The translations under genes and the position numbers were made by a program. Below the pieces are notes generated by a model. The model searched no databases. It was not told the origin of the DNA and worked only from the letters and a program-made list of their open reading frames with translations. Positions 1 to 8,556 of a stretch of DNA of 64,000 nt are shown here, piece by piece. Source of the stretch: Aquabacter sp040049275 (lineage in GTDB: Bacteria; Pseudomonadota; Alphaproteobacteria; Rhizobiales; Xanthobacteraceae); assembly GCF_040049275.1 (NCBI RefSeq), contig NZ_JBDZDT010000011.1, positions 62,001-126,000 of the forward strand. Direction: 5' to 3'. Numbering within the stretch: the stretch's first letter is position 1; each line of letters starts with the position of its first letter.

Positions 1-841
1 TCACCACGCGGCCGAGGTCCGCCGGCTCGTCCGCGAGAGAGATAAGATAGCCGGCGCGGGTGGGGTTCGCCTCCTTGCGCGCCTTGCGGCCGAACACGTG
101 CTGGCCGGGCGGCACGGACGGCTGGCCCTTCAGCATGCCGAGCAGCGTCATCACCGCCTCGATGCCCTGGACGGTCATGTCGCGGTAATAGTCGGCGAGC
201 TGGGTCGAGAGGTAGGTGCCGCCCACCTCCACCGCGCAGGCGGCGATGCCCTGCGCGTTGGCATGGCCCGCAGCTGTCGAGGGCGGCAGGAAGTTCACGT
301 GCACGAAGCCCGTGCCGAACGCCTCGCACATGGCGAAGCTTTTCGCGCGCACCTCGCCGGTGGCGTCCTCGTTGAGGTCGGCGCGCTGCTGGGTGCGCCC
401 ACCGTTCCCGCCCGCATGGATGTCGATGAGCGCATCGCATTTGGCGATCACCTCCTTGGCGATCACGGCGGCGATCATCTCGGTGATGGAGCCCTTGGGA
501 TTGCCGGGGAAGCAGCGGTGGAGGTCGGTGTTCTCCCGCTGCTCGCTGGTCTCGCGGCGCAGGTCCGCGAAGGCGAGCGGGTTGGCGACGGGCAGCAGGA
601 GGAGCGTGCCGGAAAGCTGGTCGCGGTCCAGCGTGTCGATGAGCTTCTTCAGCGCCACGAGGGAGCCGTTCTCATCCCCGTGCACCGCGCACAGGATGGC
701 CAAAGTCGGCCCCTTCTTCAGCCCGTTCAGCACATGGACGGGAATGGAAAGGTCGCCCCTAAGGGTGCGCGTGACGGGCAGCGAGGCAAGCCCCCGCCCG
801 CCCGGTGCCACCGATGACGACCCGATAACAAACGCACTCAT
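1..841 (-). CDS. succinylglutamate desuccinylase/aspartoacylase-family zinc hydrolase (partial, 3' end outside window)
   Basis: Read on the minus strand from ATG at 841, the frame stays open for 280 codons and leaves the window at base 1, so the C-terminus is missing. The protein has the zinc-site pattern of the M14-like AstE/AspA family: HGDE near residues 54-57 (His and Glu ligands) and DIHAGG near 141-145 (third His ligand), plus an NTDLHRCFPG segment near 104-113 that fits the substrate-binding loop. Family members hydrolyse N-acyl amino acids or related amides. The start overlaps the stop of the upstream permease gene (ATGA), so it is the last visible gene of the uptake operon, and its substrate is probably what the transporter imports (inference). 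Full-length relatives are about 320-350 residues, so only a short tail should be missing. Confidence 0.82.
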   Translation of the reverse strand, partial: MSAFVIGSSSVAPGGRGLASLPVTRTLRGDLSIPVHVLNGLKKGPTLAILCAVHGDENGSLVALKKLIDTLDRDQLSGTLLLLPVANPLAFADLRRETSEQRENTDLHRCFPGNPKGSITEMIAAVIAKEVIAKCDALIDIHAGGNGGRTQQRADLNEDATGEVRAKSFAMCEAFGTGFVHVNFLPPSTAAGHANAQGIAACAVEVGGTYLSTQLADYYRDMTVQGIEAVMTLLGMLKGQPSVPPGQHVFGRKARKEANPTRAGYLISLADEPADLGRVV

Positions 842-1674
842 AGGCTCATGCCCCATTTCTTGATCGTGGCCCGCTCGATGAGGTCGAAGGCGATCTTCTC
901 GAACAGGTAGCCGATGATGGCGATGGTGATCATGCCCGCGATCACCTCCTCGCCACGCAGGAGGCCGCGCGCATTGTCGATCATAAAACCGAGGCCGGAC
1001 CGGGCGGAGAGGATTTCCGCGCCCACGATCACGCGCCAGGACGTGCCGTAGGTGAGCCTGAGGCCGGCGATGATGAAGGGCAAGGCGGCGGGGATGATGA
1101 CGCGGGTGAAGGTGCGCCATTGCGAGGTGCCGAGCGCCAGGGCCGCACGGCGGTAGACCGGGTTGATGCTGGTGATGCCCGCCTGCGTGTTGAACAGAAG
1201 CGGCCAGATAGAGGAGAAGAAGATCACGAAGATGATCGACTCCACGCCGATGCCGAACCACAGGATGGCCAGCGGCACCCAGGCAAGGCCCGGAATGGGG
1301 TAGAGCAGCTGGAGGATGGGCTGCACCGGCTCGCGGAAGGTCTTGGAATAGCCGAGCAGCACGCCCACCGGCAGCGCGAACGCCACCGAGAGCGCGAAGC
1401 CCGTCATCTGCCGGCCGAGGCTGATGCCGATGTTCTGGATGAGATAGCCCGACTGGGTCATCTCGATGAGCGAGATCACCACCGCCTCGGGGGATGGCAG
1501 CAGGAAGGGCGGATAGATCTTCGAGGTTGCGACGAGGTGCCAGGCGATCACGATGGCCGCCAGCAGCCACAGGTGCCGCAGCGGGCGCGCGATGAATTGC
1601 AGGAACAGTTTCAAGGCCGTGTCCTTCACGGGGCCGCCTTCGGTCCGGCGGGTTTCGAGAGAGGCGAGGCTCAT
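838..1674 (-). CDS. ABC transporter permease, SsuC/TauC/nitrate type
   Basis: This 278-residue inner-membrane protein has about six hydrophobic helices and a cytoplasmic loop around residues 115-150 (EPVQPILQLLYPIPGLAWVP) that fits the EAA loop contacting the ATPase in the sulfonate/taurine/nitrate permease family. It would form the channel for the substrate delivered by the binding protein encoded at 2447-3415. The start codon overlaps the ATPase stop by 4 bases and its stop overlaps the hydrolase start by 4 bases, so the four genes are translationally coupled. The exact ligand cannot be read from the sequence; sulfonates, pyrimidine precursors and amino-acid derivatives are all known for this family. 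Confidence 0.9.
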   Translation of the reverse strand: MSLASLETRRTEGGPVKDTALKLFLQFIARPLRHLWLLAAIVIAWHLVATSKIYPPFLLPSPEAVVISLIEMTQSGYLIQNIGISLGRQMTGFALSVAFALPVGVLLGYSKTFREPVQPILQLLYPIPGLAWVPLAILWFGIGVESIIFVIFFSSIWPLLFNTQAGITSINPVYRRAALALGTSQWRTFTRVIIPAALPFIIAGLRLTYGTSWRVIVGAEILSARSGLGFMIDNARGLLRGEEVIAGMITIAIIGYLFEKIAFDLIERATIKKWGMSL

Positions 1675-2447
1675 GCGGCGGCTCCCACGGGCGCGATCTC
1701 GTCGGCAATGGCCTGGAACAGGCGGTAGCGCAGCTCGGTCATGGACGGATCGTTGGGATTGCGGGTGTGGGGGTGGTCGATCTCCTCGATCAGCTTGATC
1801 CGCCCCGGCCGGGCGGAGAGCACGATCACCCGGTCCGCCAGCACGATGGCCTCCTCGAGCGAATGGGTGATGAGGACCATGGTCTTCTTGGCTTCCCGCT
1901 GGATGCGCAGGAGCTCGATCTGCATGAGGTAACGGGTCTGGGCGTCGAGGGCCGCGAAGGGTTCGTCCAGCAGCAGGATGTCGGGCTCCGGCGCCAAAGC
2001 GCGGGCGATGGCGACGCGCTGCTTCATGCCGCCGGAGAGGCGGTTGGGGTAGGACGCCTCAAAGCCGGACAGCCCGACGAGCTTCAGATATTCCGCTGCC
2101 TTGGCATTGGCCTCAGTGACGCCGACGCCGAGATTGCGCAGCCCGAAGGCGGCGTTCTCGGCCACCGTCATCCAGGGGAACAGGGCATATTCCTGGAACA
2201 CGTAGCCGCGCTCCTGCCCCGGCTTCTTTACTGGCTTGCCGCCCACCAGCACCTCGCCAGTGGTCGGCTTCTCGAAGCCGGCGATGATGTTGAGGAGCGT
2301 GGTCTTCCCGCAGCCGGACGGTCCGAGAATGCAGAGGAACTCGCCCTCCCTCACCTCGATGTCGGTGGGCGAGAGCGCCAGGAACGTCCCCTTGCCGTCG
2401 GGCTTGGGGAAGCTCTTGCTGACATTCTTGATGATGATGTCCGCCAT
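1671..2447 (-). CDS. ABC transporter ATP-binding protein, SsuB/TauB type
   Basis: This is a complete ABC ATPase of about 258 residues. Walker A GPSGCGKTT is near residues 42-50, the signature LSGGM near 137-141, Walker B ILLLDEP near 157-163 and the switch histidine in ITHS near 195. It lacks a long C-terminal extension, as is usual for the sulfonate/nitrate/taurine importer group. The ATG at 2447 shares a base with the binding-protein stop (TGATG); a GTG one codon upstream is the alternative start. It powers the permease at 838-1674. Confidence 0.92.
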   Translation of the reverse strand: MADIIIKNVSKSFPKPDGKGTFLALSPTDIEVREGEFLCILGPSGCGKTTLLNIIAGFEKPTTGEVLVGGKPVKKPGQERGYVFQEYALFPWMTVAENAAFGLRNLGVGVTEANAKAAEYLKLVGLSGFEASYPNRLSGGMKQRVAIARALAPEPDILLLDEPFAALDAQTRYLMQIELLRIQREAKKTMVLITHSLEEAIVLADRVIVLSARPGRIKLIEEIDHPHTRNPNDPSMTELRYRLFQAIADEIAPVGAAA

Positions 2448-3415
2448 CACATGGCATCCTTCGGCAGGAAGGAGGTGTCCACCACGGGCCCGAGCTCCGG
2501 GGCCGACTTGATGACGCCGAACGTCACCATGGCGGTGGCGAACTTGGCGAGGGCGGCGGGCTCGATCTTGGAGGTGAAGGTGAGGCTGCGCATGGACTCC
2601 AGCTGCAGCGCCAGGTCCTTCTCAGTGCCGCGCATGATCTTGTTGACGATCTCGGCGGCCTTCTTCGGGTCGTCATTGATGAACTTGATGACGTCGCAAT
2701 GCACCTGCACCAGCTTGCGCACGGTGTCGGGGTCCTTCGCCACGAAGTCGGCACGCGCGGCGACGATGGCGGAATAGGCCGGGCCGTCCCACATCTTGTC
2801 CGGCGGCACCAGGATCTTGGCGCCCATGCCGACGGCCTGGGACACGTAAGGATCGAACGAGACCGCCGCATCCACATCGCCGCGCCGCAGCGCCGTGATG
2901 TTGTCCGTGGGCTGGAGCGGCACGATCTCCACGTCGGCCTTCGAGAGGCCGGCGGTGGGCAGCACATACATCTCGAACTGGAGCGCGTGGGTGGTGACGC
3001 CGCGCGGCACGGCCACCTTCTTGCCCTTCAAGTCCGCGACGGTTTTGATCTTCTCGTCGAACGTATAGACGCTGGTGCCGCCGATGGTGGTGGCCGCCAG
3101 GATCTTGATGGGCAGGCCCGCCTGGATCAGCGTGACGGCATTGGGCACATTGATGTAGCCGAAGGGCGCGCTGCCCGCCGCCATGGCCTCCGCCGCCGCG
3201 CTGCCGTTTCCAAGGTCGCGGTGATCAACGCTGAGGCCGTATTTCTCCCACAGCTTCATCTCGGTGGCGATGAACGGCATGCAGTGCGGCCAGCCGAGGC
3301 GGCCCGAGACCACCGTTATGGTGGGGGCGGCGAAAGCGGGCAGGCCGGTGACCAGCGGCGCGGCGAGCGAACCGCCGATAAGCTGGAGGACGTGACGTCG
3401 GTCCATTTGGGACAT
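2447..3415 (-). CDS. ABC transporter substrate-binding protein, NMT1/THI5-like
   Basis: This secreted periplasmic binding protein has about 322 residues. The N-terminus has DRRHVLQ followed by a hydrophobic stretch ending GLPAFA, resembling a twin-arginine signal with signal-peptidase I cleavage. The mature region (ITVVSGRLGWPHCMPFIATE, then LGNGSAAAEAMAAG) fits the NMT1/SsuA fold that binds sulfonates, pyrimidines or similar small molecules. ATG 3415 is preferred because a GGAG sits just upstream; ATG 3430 has no ribosome-binding site. It is the first gene of the operon, so the promoter lies in the interval shared with the divergent LysR gene. Confidence 0.87.
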   Translation of the reverse strand: MSQMDRRHVLQLIGGSLAAPLVTGLPAFAAPTITVVSGRLGWPHCMPFIATEMKLWEKYGLSVDHRDLGNGSAAAEAMAAGSAPFGYINVPNAVTLIQAGLPIKILAATTIGGTSVYTFDEKIKTVADLKGKKVAVPRGVTTHALQFEMYVLPTAGLSKADVEIVPLQPTDNITALRRGDVDAAVSFDPYVSQAVGMGAKILVPPDKMWDGPAYSAIVAARADFVAKDPDTVRKLVQVHCDVIKFINDDPKKAAEIVNKIMRGTEKDLALQLESMRSLTFTSKIEPAALAKFATAMVTFGVIKSAPELGPVVDTSFLPKDAM

Positions 3416-3432
3416 GGGGGAAGGCTCCATTA

Positions 3433-3539
3433 GAAATTATTTTTCAAATTTCCTAAGCAAGCCACGTGCCAGTCCGGAAACTCAGCAAAATCGGTGAAAA
3501 CGGCTTCAACTGGCTTTTGTCTTGCAATAGAATTTCTAT
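3433..3539. promoter_or_regulatory. divergent control region with two GAAAT/TTCTA palindromes
   Basis: The interval between the transport operon and the LysR gene is AT-rich. It contains an inverted repeat GAAAT-N10-ATTTC at 3433-3452 and a 13-bp palindrome ATAGAATTTCTAT at 3527-3539. LysR-type regulators commonly bind such dyads in the interval between their own gene and a divergent target, so these are candidate sites for the protein encoded at 3567-4454. The assignment is inference from position and symmetry. Confidence 0.4.
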
Positions 3540-3566
3540 CTTAAATTCAGCCTTAAAGGCGTCGAG

Positions 3567-4454
3567 ATGGAAAAGCTGCCGCCCCTCAATGCGTTGCGCG
3601 CCTTCGTTGCGGCCGGCGCCAGCCTCAGTTTCACCAAGGCGGCGCAGGAGCTGGGCGTCACCCAGGCGGCGATCAGCCAGCAGGTTCGCCTGCTTGAACA
3701 AGATTTAGGCACGCCGCTCTTTATTCGGCACCACAATGCGCTTCACATAACGGAAGCTGGCGCCCAGCTCCTGCCGCGCTTCCAGGATGCCCTGTTCGCC
3801 ATCTCCGCCGTCTCCGAGGCGGTGCGCACCCGCCGCCCGCCCGGCATCCTCAGGGTGAGCGCGCTGCCGGGCTTCGCGCAATTCTGGCTCCTGCCCCGAC
3901 TCAAGACCTTCTGCGACGCCAATCCCGACATCGAGGTGCATCTCGTCACCTCCCACCGCACCGCGGACTTCCCCCACGGCGACGCCGACATTGCCATTCG
4001 CCTGGGCACGGCATGGCCGGGGCTCGACGCCACCTTCCTCATCAGCGCGGAGATCACCCCCGCCTGCAGCCCGCAGCTCCTGTCGCGCGGGCGCGGCCTG
4101 CGCAATCCGGAGGATGTGCTGCACTATACCCGCCTGCACTCCAGCACCGACCCGGACGACTGGCGCAAATGGCTGACGGCGGCGAATGTGAGCGCCGACG
4201 ATATCGATCGCGGGCCGCGGCTCGATTCCTTCGTGCTCGCCATCGGCGCCGCGACGGCGGGGCTCGGCATCGCCATCATCCGCCGCAGGCTGATTGCGGA
4301 AGACCTTGCCAAGGGCCGACTGGTGGCGCCGTTCGGTCTCAACGTGCGCATCCCCGGCGGCTGGCACGTCGTCCACCCCCACGAGAACGAGCGCCGCTCC
4401 GAGGTGAGGCGCTTCAAGGAATGGGTGGTGTCGACCGCCCAGCGGGAGCCTTAG
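3567..4454 (+). CDS. LysR-family transcriptional regulator, GcvA-like
   Basis: This 295-residue regulator has an N-terminal winged helix-turn-helix (residues about 5-65; AFVAAGASLSFTKAAQELGV then QAAISQQVRLLEQDLGTPLF) and a C-terminal periplasmic-binding-protein-like effector domain (about 90-295). The LNALRAF start and the RPPGILRVSALPGFA linker fit the GcvA/AmpR-like subgroup. It is divergent from the binding-protein gene with about 150 bp between the starts, the classical arrangement for a LysR regulator and its target operon. It most likely senses the imported compound or a product of the zinc hydrolase (inference). Confidence 0.92.
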   Translation: MEKLPPLNALRAFVAAGASLSFTKAAQELGVTQAAISQQVRLLEQDLGTPLFIRHHNALHITEAGAQLLPRFQDALFAISAVSEAVRTRRPPGILRVSALPGFAQFWLLPRLKTFCDANPDIEVHLVTSHRTADFPHGDADIAIRLGTAWPGLDATFLISAEITPACSPQLLSRGRGLRNPEDVLHYTRLHSSTDPDDWRKWLTAANVSADDIDRGPRLDSFVLAIGAATAGLGIAIIRRRLIAEDLAKGRLVAPFGLNVRIPGGWHVVHPHENERRSEVRRFKEWVVSTAQREP

Positions 4455-4500
4455 GCTGGCTCGCTACTGGACGGGCAGAAGATCTCCGTGCCGAACAGCT

Positions 4501-4593
4501 GTCACGCCCGGGCTTGTCCCGGGCATCCACGTCCATCGCTTAAGTTGCACCTAGCGGAGCCCCGTGGATGGCCGGGACAAGCCCAGCCATGAC
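4501..4593. repeat. dispersed long palindromic repeat, copy 1
   Basis: This 93-bp element begins GTCACGCCCGGGCTTGTCCC and ends with the near reverse complement GGGACAAGCCCAGCCATGAC, giving arms of about 31 bp around a variable centre. Two further copies lie at 37948-38041 and 53225-53318. Similar palindromes are common in intergenic DNA of Hyphomicrobiales. This copy lies between the LysR gene and the antiporter operon, where it could fold into an RNA hairpin. Confidence 0.85.
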
Positions 4594-4689
4594 GGCGGTT
4601 TCTCGGCCTATCCTCAGATTGTATGCCGGTACAGCCTAAGCGGGGTGTCCTTCCGGTCGCGTTGTAAAGCTTCCGCCCAGACGATAGAC

Positions 4690-5274
4690 ATGCCCGATGC
4701 GCTTCACAGCGTGGACAATTGCGCCGAGGCCCGCTTGGAACAATTCGACCACCCCGTCGCCCGGTCCGCTGACAGCCCTTCGGCTGCCGGCGATGCGGGA
4801 CGAGGACCGGCCGGTTCGTCCGTTATCCTGCGCTGGCTCGGCTTCTTCGCGGCCTGGAACATCGTCGCCGGCCATGCCCCTGCAGACCTTTTGGCCGGCG
4901 CGTGCACGGCCGCGTTCTCCACCGCGCTGAGCCTTCGCCTCTGGCCCGGTTCGCGCCAAGGCTTCCGGATCACCACTTTGCCCCGCTTCGCCATACGCTT
5001 CCTACGCCAATCGGCGGTGGCCGGCATGGAGACGGCGCGGCTCGCCTTCGCGCGGCATCCCGAGGTGACGCCCGGCTTCCTCAGCGTTCCCACCCGCTGC
5101 GCCCCGGGGATGGAGCGCGACGGCTTCCGGGCGGTGGCGAGCCTCCAGCCCGGCGCCATGCCGGTGGCGACCATGGGCGACACGCTGCTGATGCACTGCC
5201 TTCAACAGGACCCCGCCATCGCCGCCCAGCTTGCCGAGGACGAGCGGGCCTTCCTCGCCGTGGTGGGCCGTTAA
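4690..5274 (+). CDS. mrpE: Na+/H+ antiporter subunit E (MrpE/MnhE/PhaE-like)
   Basis: This 194-residue protein opens the antiporter operon. From about residue 40 it matches the MnhE pattern: two closely spaced hydrophobic segments (VILRWLGFFAAWNIVAG and LLAGACTAAFSTALSLRLW), a basic region, then a soluble domain with the FLSVPTRC and MGDTLLMHC segments. About 40 non-hydrophobic residues precede the family homology, so a later start is possible; ATG 4690 is the first plausible one after the repeat element. MrpE is an accessory membrane subunit needed for assembly or stability of Mrp complexes. Confidence 0.85.
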   Translation: MPDALHSVDNCAEARLEQFDHPVARSADSPSAAGDAGRGPAGSSVILRWLGFFAAWNIVAGHAPADLLAGACTAAFSTALSLRLWPGSRQGFRITTLPRFAIRFLRQSAVAGMETARLAFARHPEVTPGFLSVPTRCAPGMERDGFRAVASLQPGAMPVATMGDTLLMHCLQQDPAIAAQLAEDERAFLAVVGR

Positions 5275-5275
5275 G

Positions 5276-5563
5276 GTGGGCGGTTTCCTGCTGTTCGCCG
5301 CAGCCCTGATCCTTGCTGCCACGGGTGCGGGCCTCGTGGCCCTTCGCCGCGCCTCATCCCCCGTGGACGGGATGATGGGCGTCCAGCTCCTCGGCAGCGG
5401 CAGCGTCGCGGTGCTCATCCTCCTCTCGGTCGCGCTCGCCCAGGACGCGCTAGTGGATGCCGCCTTGACCGTGGCGGTGCTGGCGGCCTTCGCGGTGGCG
5501 GCGCTCCATGCCGCCCGGCGGCCGCGCCGGGCCGCATCCCCGCCGGAAGCGGAGGGGCCATGA
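5276..5563 (+). CDS. mrpF: antiporter subunit F (MrpF/MnhF-like)
   Basis: This 95-residue protein with three hydrophobic helices (VGGFLLFAAALILAATGAGL, SVAVLILLSVALAQ, ALTVAVLAAFAVAALHA) has the MrpF/MbhB layout, including VDGMMGVQLLGS, the equivalent of the family D-R-x-x-A loop region. GTG 5276 directly follows the MrpE stop at 5274 and gives the usual family length. Its stop overlaps the start of MrpG (ATGA). Small Mrp subunits F and G form part of the cation-translocating module. Confidence 0.82.
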   Translation: MGGFLLFAAALILAATGAGLVALRRASSPVDGMMGVQLLGSGSVAVLILLSVALAQDALVDAALTVAVLAAFAVAALHAARRPRRAASPPEAEGP

Positions 5564-5862
5564 GCATCCTCCTCGGCATCTTCACCATCCTGGCCGTGGG
5601 CGCCGGATGCGTCTTCTTCATCGCCGGCACGCTGGGCCTGCTGCGCTTCCCGGACGCGCTGACGCGCCTGCATGCCCTCACGAAGGCCGACAATCTTGGC
5701 CTCGGCCTCATTCTGCTGGGGCTTCTGCCGCAGGCGTCGAGTCCTTGGATGGCCGCCAAGATGGTGGGGGTCTGGCTCCTCATGCAGCTTGCCTCCGGCG
5801 CCGTGGGCCAGCTTCTGGCGGAGACCGCGCTCGGCGAGGCGACGCCGGAGGACCGGCCGTGA
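5560..5862 (+). CDS. mrpG: antiporter subunit G (MrpG/MnhG-like)
   Basis: This 100-residue protein has three transmembrane helices. The central LGLLRFPDALTRLHALTKADNLG sequence (about residues 27-49) is the recognisable MnhG/MbhC motif and normally reads R-x-PD-x-x-x-R-x-H. Its start overlaps the MrpF stop, and its stop overlaps the GTG start of the next subunit. Length and hydropathy are normal for the family. Confidence 0.9.
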   Translation: MSILLGIFTILAVGAGCVFFIAGTLGLLRFPDALTRLHALTKADNLGLGLILLGLLPQASSPWMAAKMVGVWLLMQLASGAVGQLLAETALGEATPEDRP

Positions 5863-6785
5863 GCGTCCTCCTCGATTTCATCCTCCTTCTACTGGCGCTG
5901 GCACTCGCCTTCCGGGTGGCCACGGTTCAGGATACGCTCGGCGCGGTCATCGCCTTTGTCGGCCTCGGCATCGTCCTCGCTTTGGTCTGGGTGCGCCTGG
6001 ACGCGATCGACGTGGCGCTCACCGAGGCGGCGGTGGGAAGCGGCATTACCGGCCTTCTTCTCGTGCGGGCCGCAAGCCGGCTCCCCTCCTCCCAGGCCCG
6101 CGCCCCCGCGCCCGCCCTGAAGCTGGCGGCCGGCCTGCTCTCCGCCCTTCTGGCAGGCGCTCTCGCCGCCGTCGTGCTCCTGCTTCCCGAGCCCGCCCCC
6201 ACCCTCGCCCTGGAGGCCGCCCGCCATCTCCCGCAGACCGGCCTCGGCAATCCCGTCACCGCCGTCCTCGTCGCCTATCGCGCGCTCGATACGCTGCTGG
6301 AGACGGTGGTGCTGCTGCTCGCCCTCGTGGGCGTGTGGTCGCTCGGCCCGGACCGCGCCTGGGGCGGCCATCCCGAGCCGCTCGCGCCCATGCCGGCCGC
6401 ACCGCCATTGTCCTTCCTCGGCCGCGTCCTCCCGCCCTTCGGCATCCTCCTGGGCGTCCATCTCGCCTGGACCGGGGCCGACAATCCCGGCGGGGCGTTT
6501 CAGGGCGGGGCAGTGATCGCCGCCATGCTGCTGCTCCTGCTGATGGCCGGGCACGCGCGCATGCCCGCGCTTTCAGGCCAGCGGCTGCGCGTCCTCGTCA
6601 TCCTCGGCCCGGCGGTATTCATGCTGATCGGCCTTGTGGGCGTCCTGGCGACAGGGTCGTTCCTCGGCTTTCCCGAAAGCATCGCCAAGCCCCTCATCCT
6701 GTTCGTGGAGGCGGCGCTGATCCTCTCCATCGCCGTCGCTCTCGGCCTCCTGGTGGCCGGCCCCGCCACGCGGGCCGCCCAATGA
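5859..6785 (+). CDS. fused antiporter subunit: DUF4040/MbhD + MbhE + MrpB domains
   Basis: This 308-residue membrane protein combines three modules that are usually distributed differently. Residues about 1-75 (VATVQDTLGAVIAF, ALTEAAVGSG) match DUF4040/MbhD. Residues about 85-165 (GLGNPVTAVLVAYRALDTLL) match MbhE, which in standard Mrp is the C-terminal end of MrpA. Residues about 185-300 (PPFGILLGVHLAWTGADNPG then GAFQGG) match MnhB. GTG 5859 overlaps the MrpG stop. The gene therefore supplies the MrpA tail plus MrpB in one polypeptide. It lies in a Mbh-like order (E-F-G-DE/B-C-D), but no hydrogenase subunits are present in the window. Confidence 0.82.
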   Translation: MSVLLDFILLLLALALAFRVATVQDTLGAVIAFVGLGIVLALVWVRLDAIDVALTEAAVGSGITGLLLVRAASRLPSSQARAPAPALKLAAGLLSALLAGALAAVVLLLPEPAPTLALEAARHLPQTGLGNPVTAVLVAYRALDTLLETVVLLLALVGVWSLGPDRAWGGHPEPLAPMPAAPPLSFLGRVLPPFGILLGVHLAWTGADNPGGAFQGGAVIAAMLLLLLMAGHARMPALSGQRLRVLVILGPAVFMLIGLVGVLATGSFLGFPESIAKPLILFVEAALILSIAVALGLLVAGPATRAAQ

Positions 6786-7081
6786 GCCCCGCGACTTTGT
6801 TCGGCCTCCTCGCCGCGGCCCTGGTGGGCCTCGGGCTCTACGGCCTCATCGTGCGACCGGAGCCGCTGCGCCGCATCCTCGCCTTCAACCTCGTCGGCGC
6901 GGGCGTCTTCATCGTGTTCGGCGTGGTGGCGCGGCGCGGCGCCGTGGATGGCCTCGGGGCCGACCCGGTGCCCCAGGCGGTGGTGATCACCGGCCTCGTC
7001 GTCGCCTTCTGCGCCACCGCCCTCGCCGTCACCCTCCTCGTGCGCCTCGCCGCCAAGGAAGAGGGCGGGGAGGTGGAATGA
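6782..7081 (+). CDS. mrpC: antiporter subunit C (MrpC/MnhC, NuoK-like)
   Basis: This 99-residue protein has three helices and the NuoK/MnhC features: GLGLYGLIVRPEPLRRILAF near 15-35, then NLVGAGVFIVFGVVA and a PVPQAVVITGLVVAFCATAL helix near 60-80. The DPVPQAxVxTxIVI-type segment is diagnostic of the family. ATG 6782 overlaps the preceding stop, and its own stop overlaps the MrpD start. NuoK-like subunits contribute to the proton/cation path between the large antiporter-like subunits. Confidence 0.9.
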   Translation: MSPATLFGLLAAALVGLGLYGLIVRPEPLRRILAFNLVGAGVFIVFGVVARRGAVDGLGADPVPQAVVITGLVVAFCATALAVTLLVRLAAKEEGGEVE

Positions 7082-8556
7082 GCGGCTTCCTGCTGGTCCT
7101 CGCCATCATGCTGCCGCCGGCCTGGGTCGCGCTGATGCTGGTGGCCGGCGGCCGGGCGAGCGAACATCTTGCCCATCTCTTCGTGCCCTTCGGCCTCGCC
7201 ATCTCCCTGGTGATCGCCGCGCTGGTCGCCGATGGCGGCCCCATCATTTATTTTCTCGGCGGCTGGCGCCCGCCCCTCGGCGTCGGCCTGCGGGCGGACG
7301 GCCTCTCCGCCGCCATGCTGGTGATGACAGCGGTGGTCATGGCCGCCACCGCCGTGTTCGCCGCGCCCGCCTTCCGCACGCCGGAGGGGCAGAGCGAGGC
7401 CCGTGCGCCGTTCGCCTTCTGGGTTCTCCTCATCGCGCTGTGGGGCGCGCTGAACCTCGTATTCCTGGCGCAGGACCTCTTCACGCTGTTCGTGGCGCTG
7501 GAGCTGCTGACCTTCGGCGCCGTGCCCTTGGTCTGCCTCGATGGCAGCGCCGCAACGCTCCGGGCGGCGCTGCGCTATCTGCTGTTCGCGCTGGTGGGCT
7601 CCGCCTTCTACCTCCTCGGCGCGGCGCTGCTCTACGGCGCCCACGGCACGCTGGACATCCTTCTCCTCGCCGAGCGGGCGCGGGCCGGCACCGGCGCGGG
7701 CATCACGCTTTTCGCCATCTGCCTGATGGTGGCTGGCATGCTGGCGAAGGCGGCCCTGTTCCCCTTCCATCTGTGGCTGCCGCCCGCCCATGCGGGCGCC
7801 CCGCCGGCGGCGAGCGTGGTGCTCTCGGCCCTGGTGATCAAGGCGCCCATCTTCCTCGCCATGCGCCTGTGGTACGACATCGCACCCGTGCCGGAAGCGG
7901 GCGCGACGCTGCTGGCGCTGCTGGGCGCGGGGGCGATCTTGTTCTGCGGCACCCTCGCCTTCCAGCAGGAGCGGCTGAAGCTGCTGGTGGCCTATTCCAC
8001 GGCCTCGCAGATCGGCTACCTCTTCCTCATGTTCCCGCTCACGGGCGCGGAGCCGTTCGCCTCCATCGCCTGGACCGGCGGGGTGCTGCACCTCGTCTCC
8101 CACGCCTTCTCCAAGGCGGCCATGTTCATGGCCGCGGGCCTCATCGCCGAGGCCATGGGGCATGACAGGATTTCGGGGCTGTCCGGCGTCGGCCGCCTCC
8201 TGCCAATGAGCGTCTTTGCCTTCGGGCTCGGCGGGCTCTCGCTCATGGGCCTACCGCCTTCCGGCGGCTTCACGGCCAAGGTGATGCTGCTGTCTGCCGC
8301 CGTGGCGCAGAGCGCATGGTGGATCGCGGTGGTGATCCTTCTGGGCGGACTCCTGGCCGGCGGCTATGTGCTGCGCCTCGTGCTGGCCGCCATCGCGCCG
8401 GGGCCGATGCCCGTGCCGGTCAAGGCCATCTCCCGGCGGCGCGAACTGATCGCACTGGCGCTGGCCTTGTGCGCCATCGCGCTCGGCTTCGTGCCGCTCC
8501 AGCCCTCTTCTCTCCTCGCCATCGGCCGTCCCGGAAGCTGGGAGGCGATGCCGTGA
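7078..8556 (+). CDS. mrpD: antiporter subunit D (MrpD/MnhD, proton-conducting NuoN/M-like)
   Basis: This 492-residue protein has about 14 hydrophobic helices. It carries the proton-translocating signatures of the NuoL/M/N superfamily: AKAALFPFHLWLPPAHAGAP around 222-241 (conserved Lys and His), LKLLVAYSTASQIGY near 300-315 and SHAFSKAAMFMAAGLIAEAM near 340-360. The HLWLPPAHAGAP form is typical of MnhD/MbhH. Start and stop overlap both neighbours. It should be one of two large ion-conducting subunits of this complex. Confidence 0.92.
   Translation: MSGFLLVLAIMLPPAWVALMLVAGGRASEHLAHLFVPFGLAISLVIAALVADGGPIIYFLGGWRPPLGVGLRADGLSAAMLVMTAVVMAATAVFAAPAFRTPEGQSEARAPFAFWVLLIALWGALNLVFLAQDLFTLFVALELLTFGAVPLVCLDGSAATLRAALRYLLFALVGSAFYLLGAALLYGAHGTLDILLLAERARAGTGAGITLFAICLMVAGMLAKAALFPFHLWLPPAHAGAPPAASVVLSALVIKAPIFLAMRLWYDIAPVPEAGATLLALLGAGAILFCGTLAFQQERLKLLVAYSTASQIGYLFLMFPLTGAEPFASIAWTGGVLHLVSHAFSKAAMFMAAGLIAEAMGHDRISGLSGVGRLLPMSVFAFGLGGLSLMGLPPSGGFTAKVMLLSAAVAQSAWWIAVVILLGGLLAGGYVLRLVLAAIAPGPMPVPVKAISRRRELIALALALCAIALGFVPLQPSSLLAIGRPGSWEAMP

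Noticed and set aside
98..863. Plus-strand open frames of 215-239 codons at the window start
   Set aside because: They are antisense to the AstE/AspA-like gene, whose minus-strand frame has recognisable zinc motifs; the plus-strand translations have no domain features.
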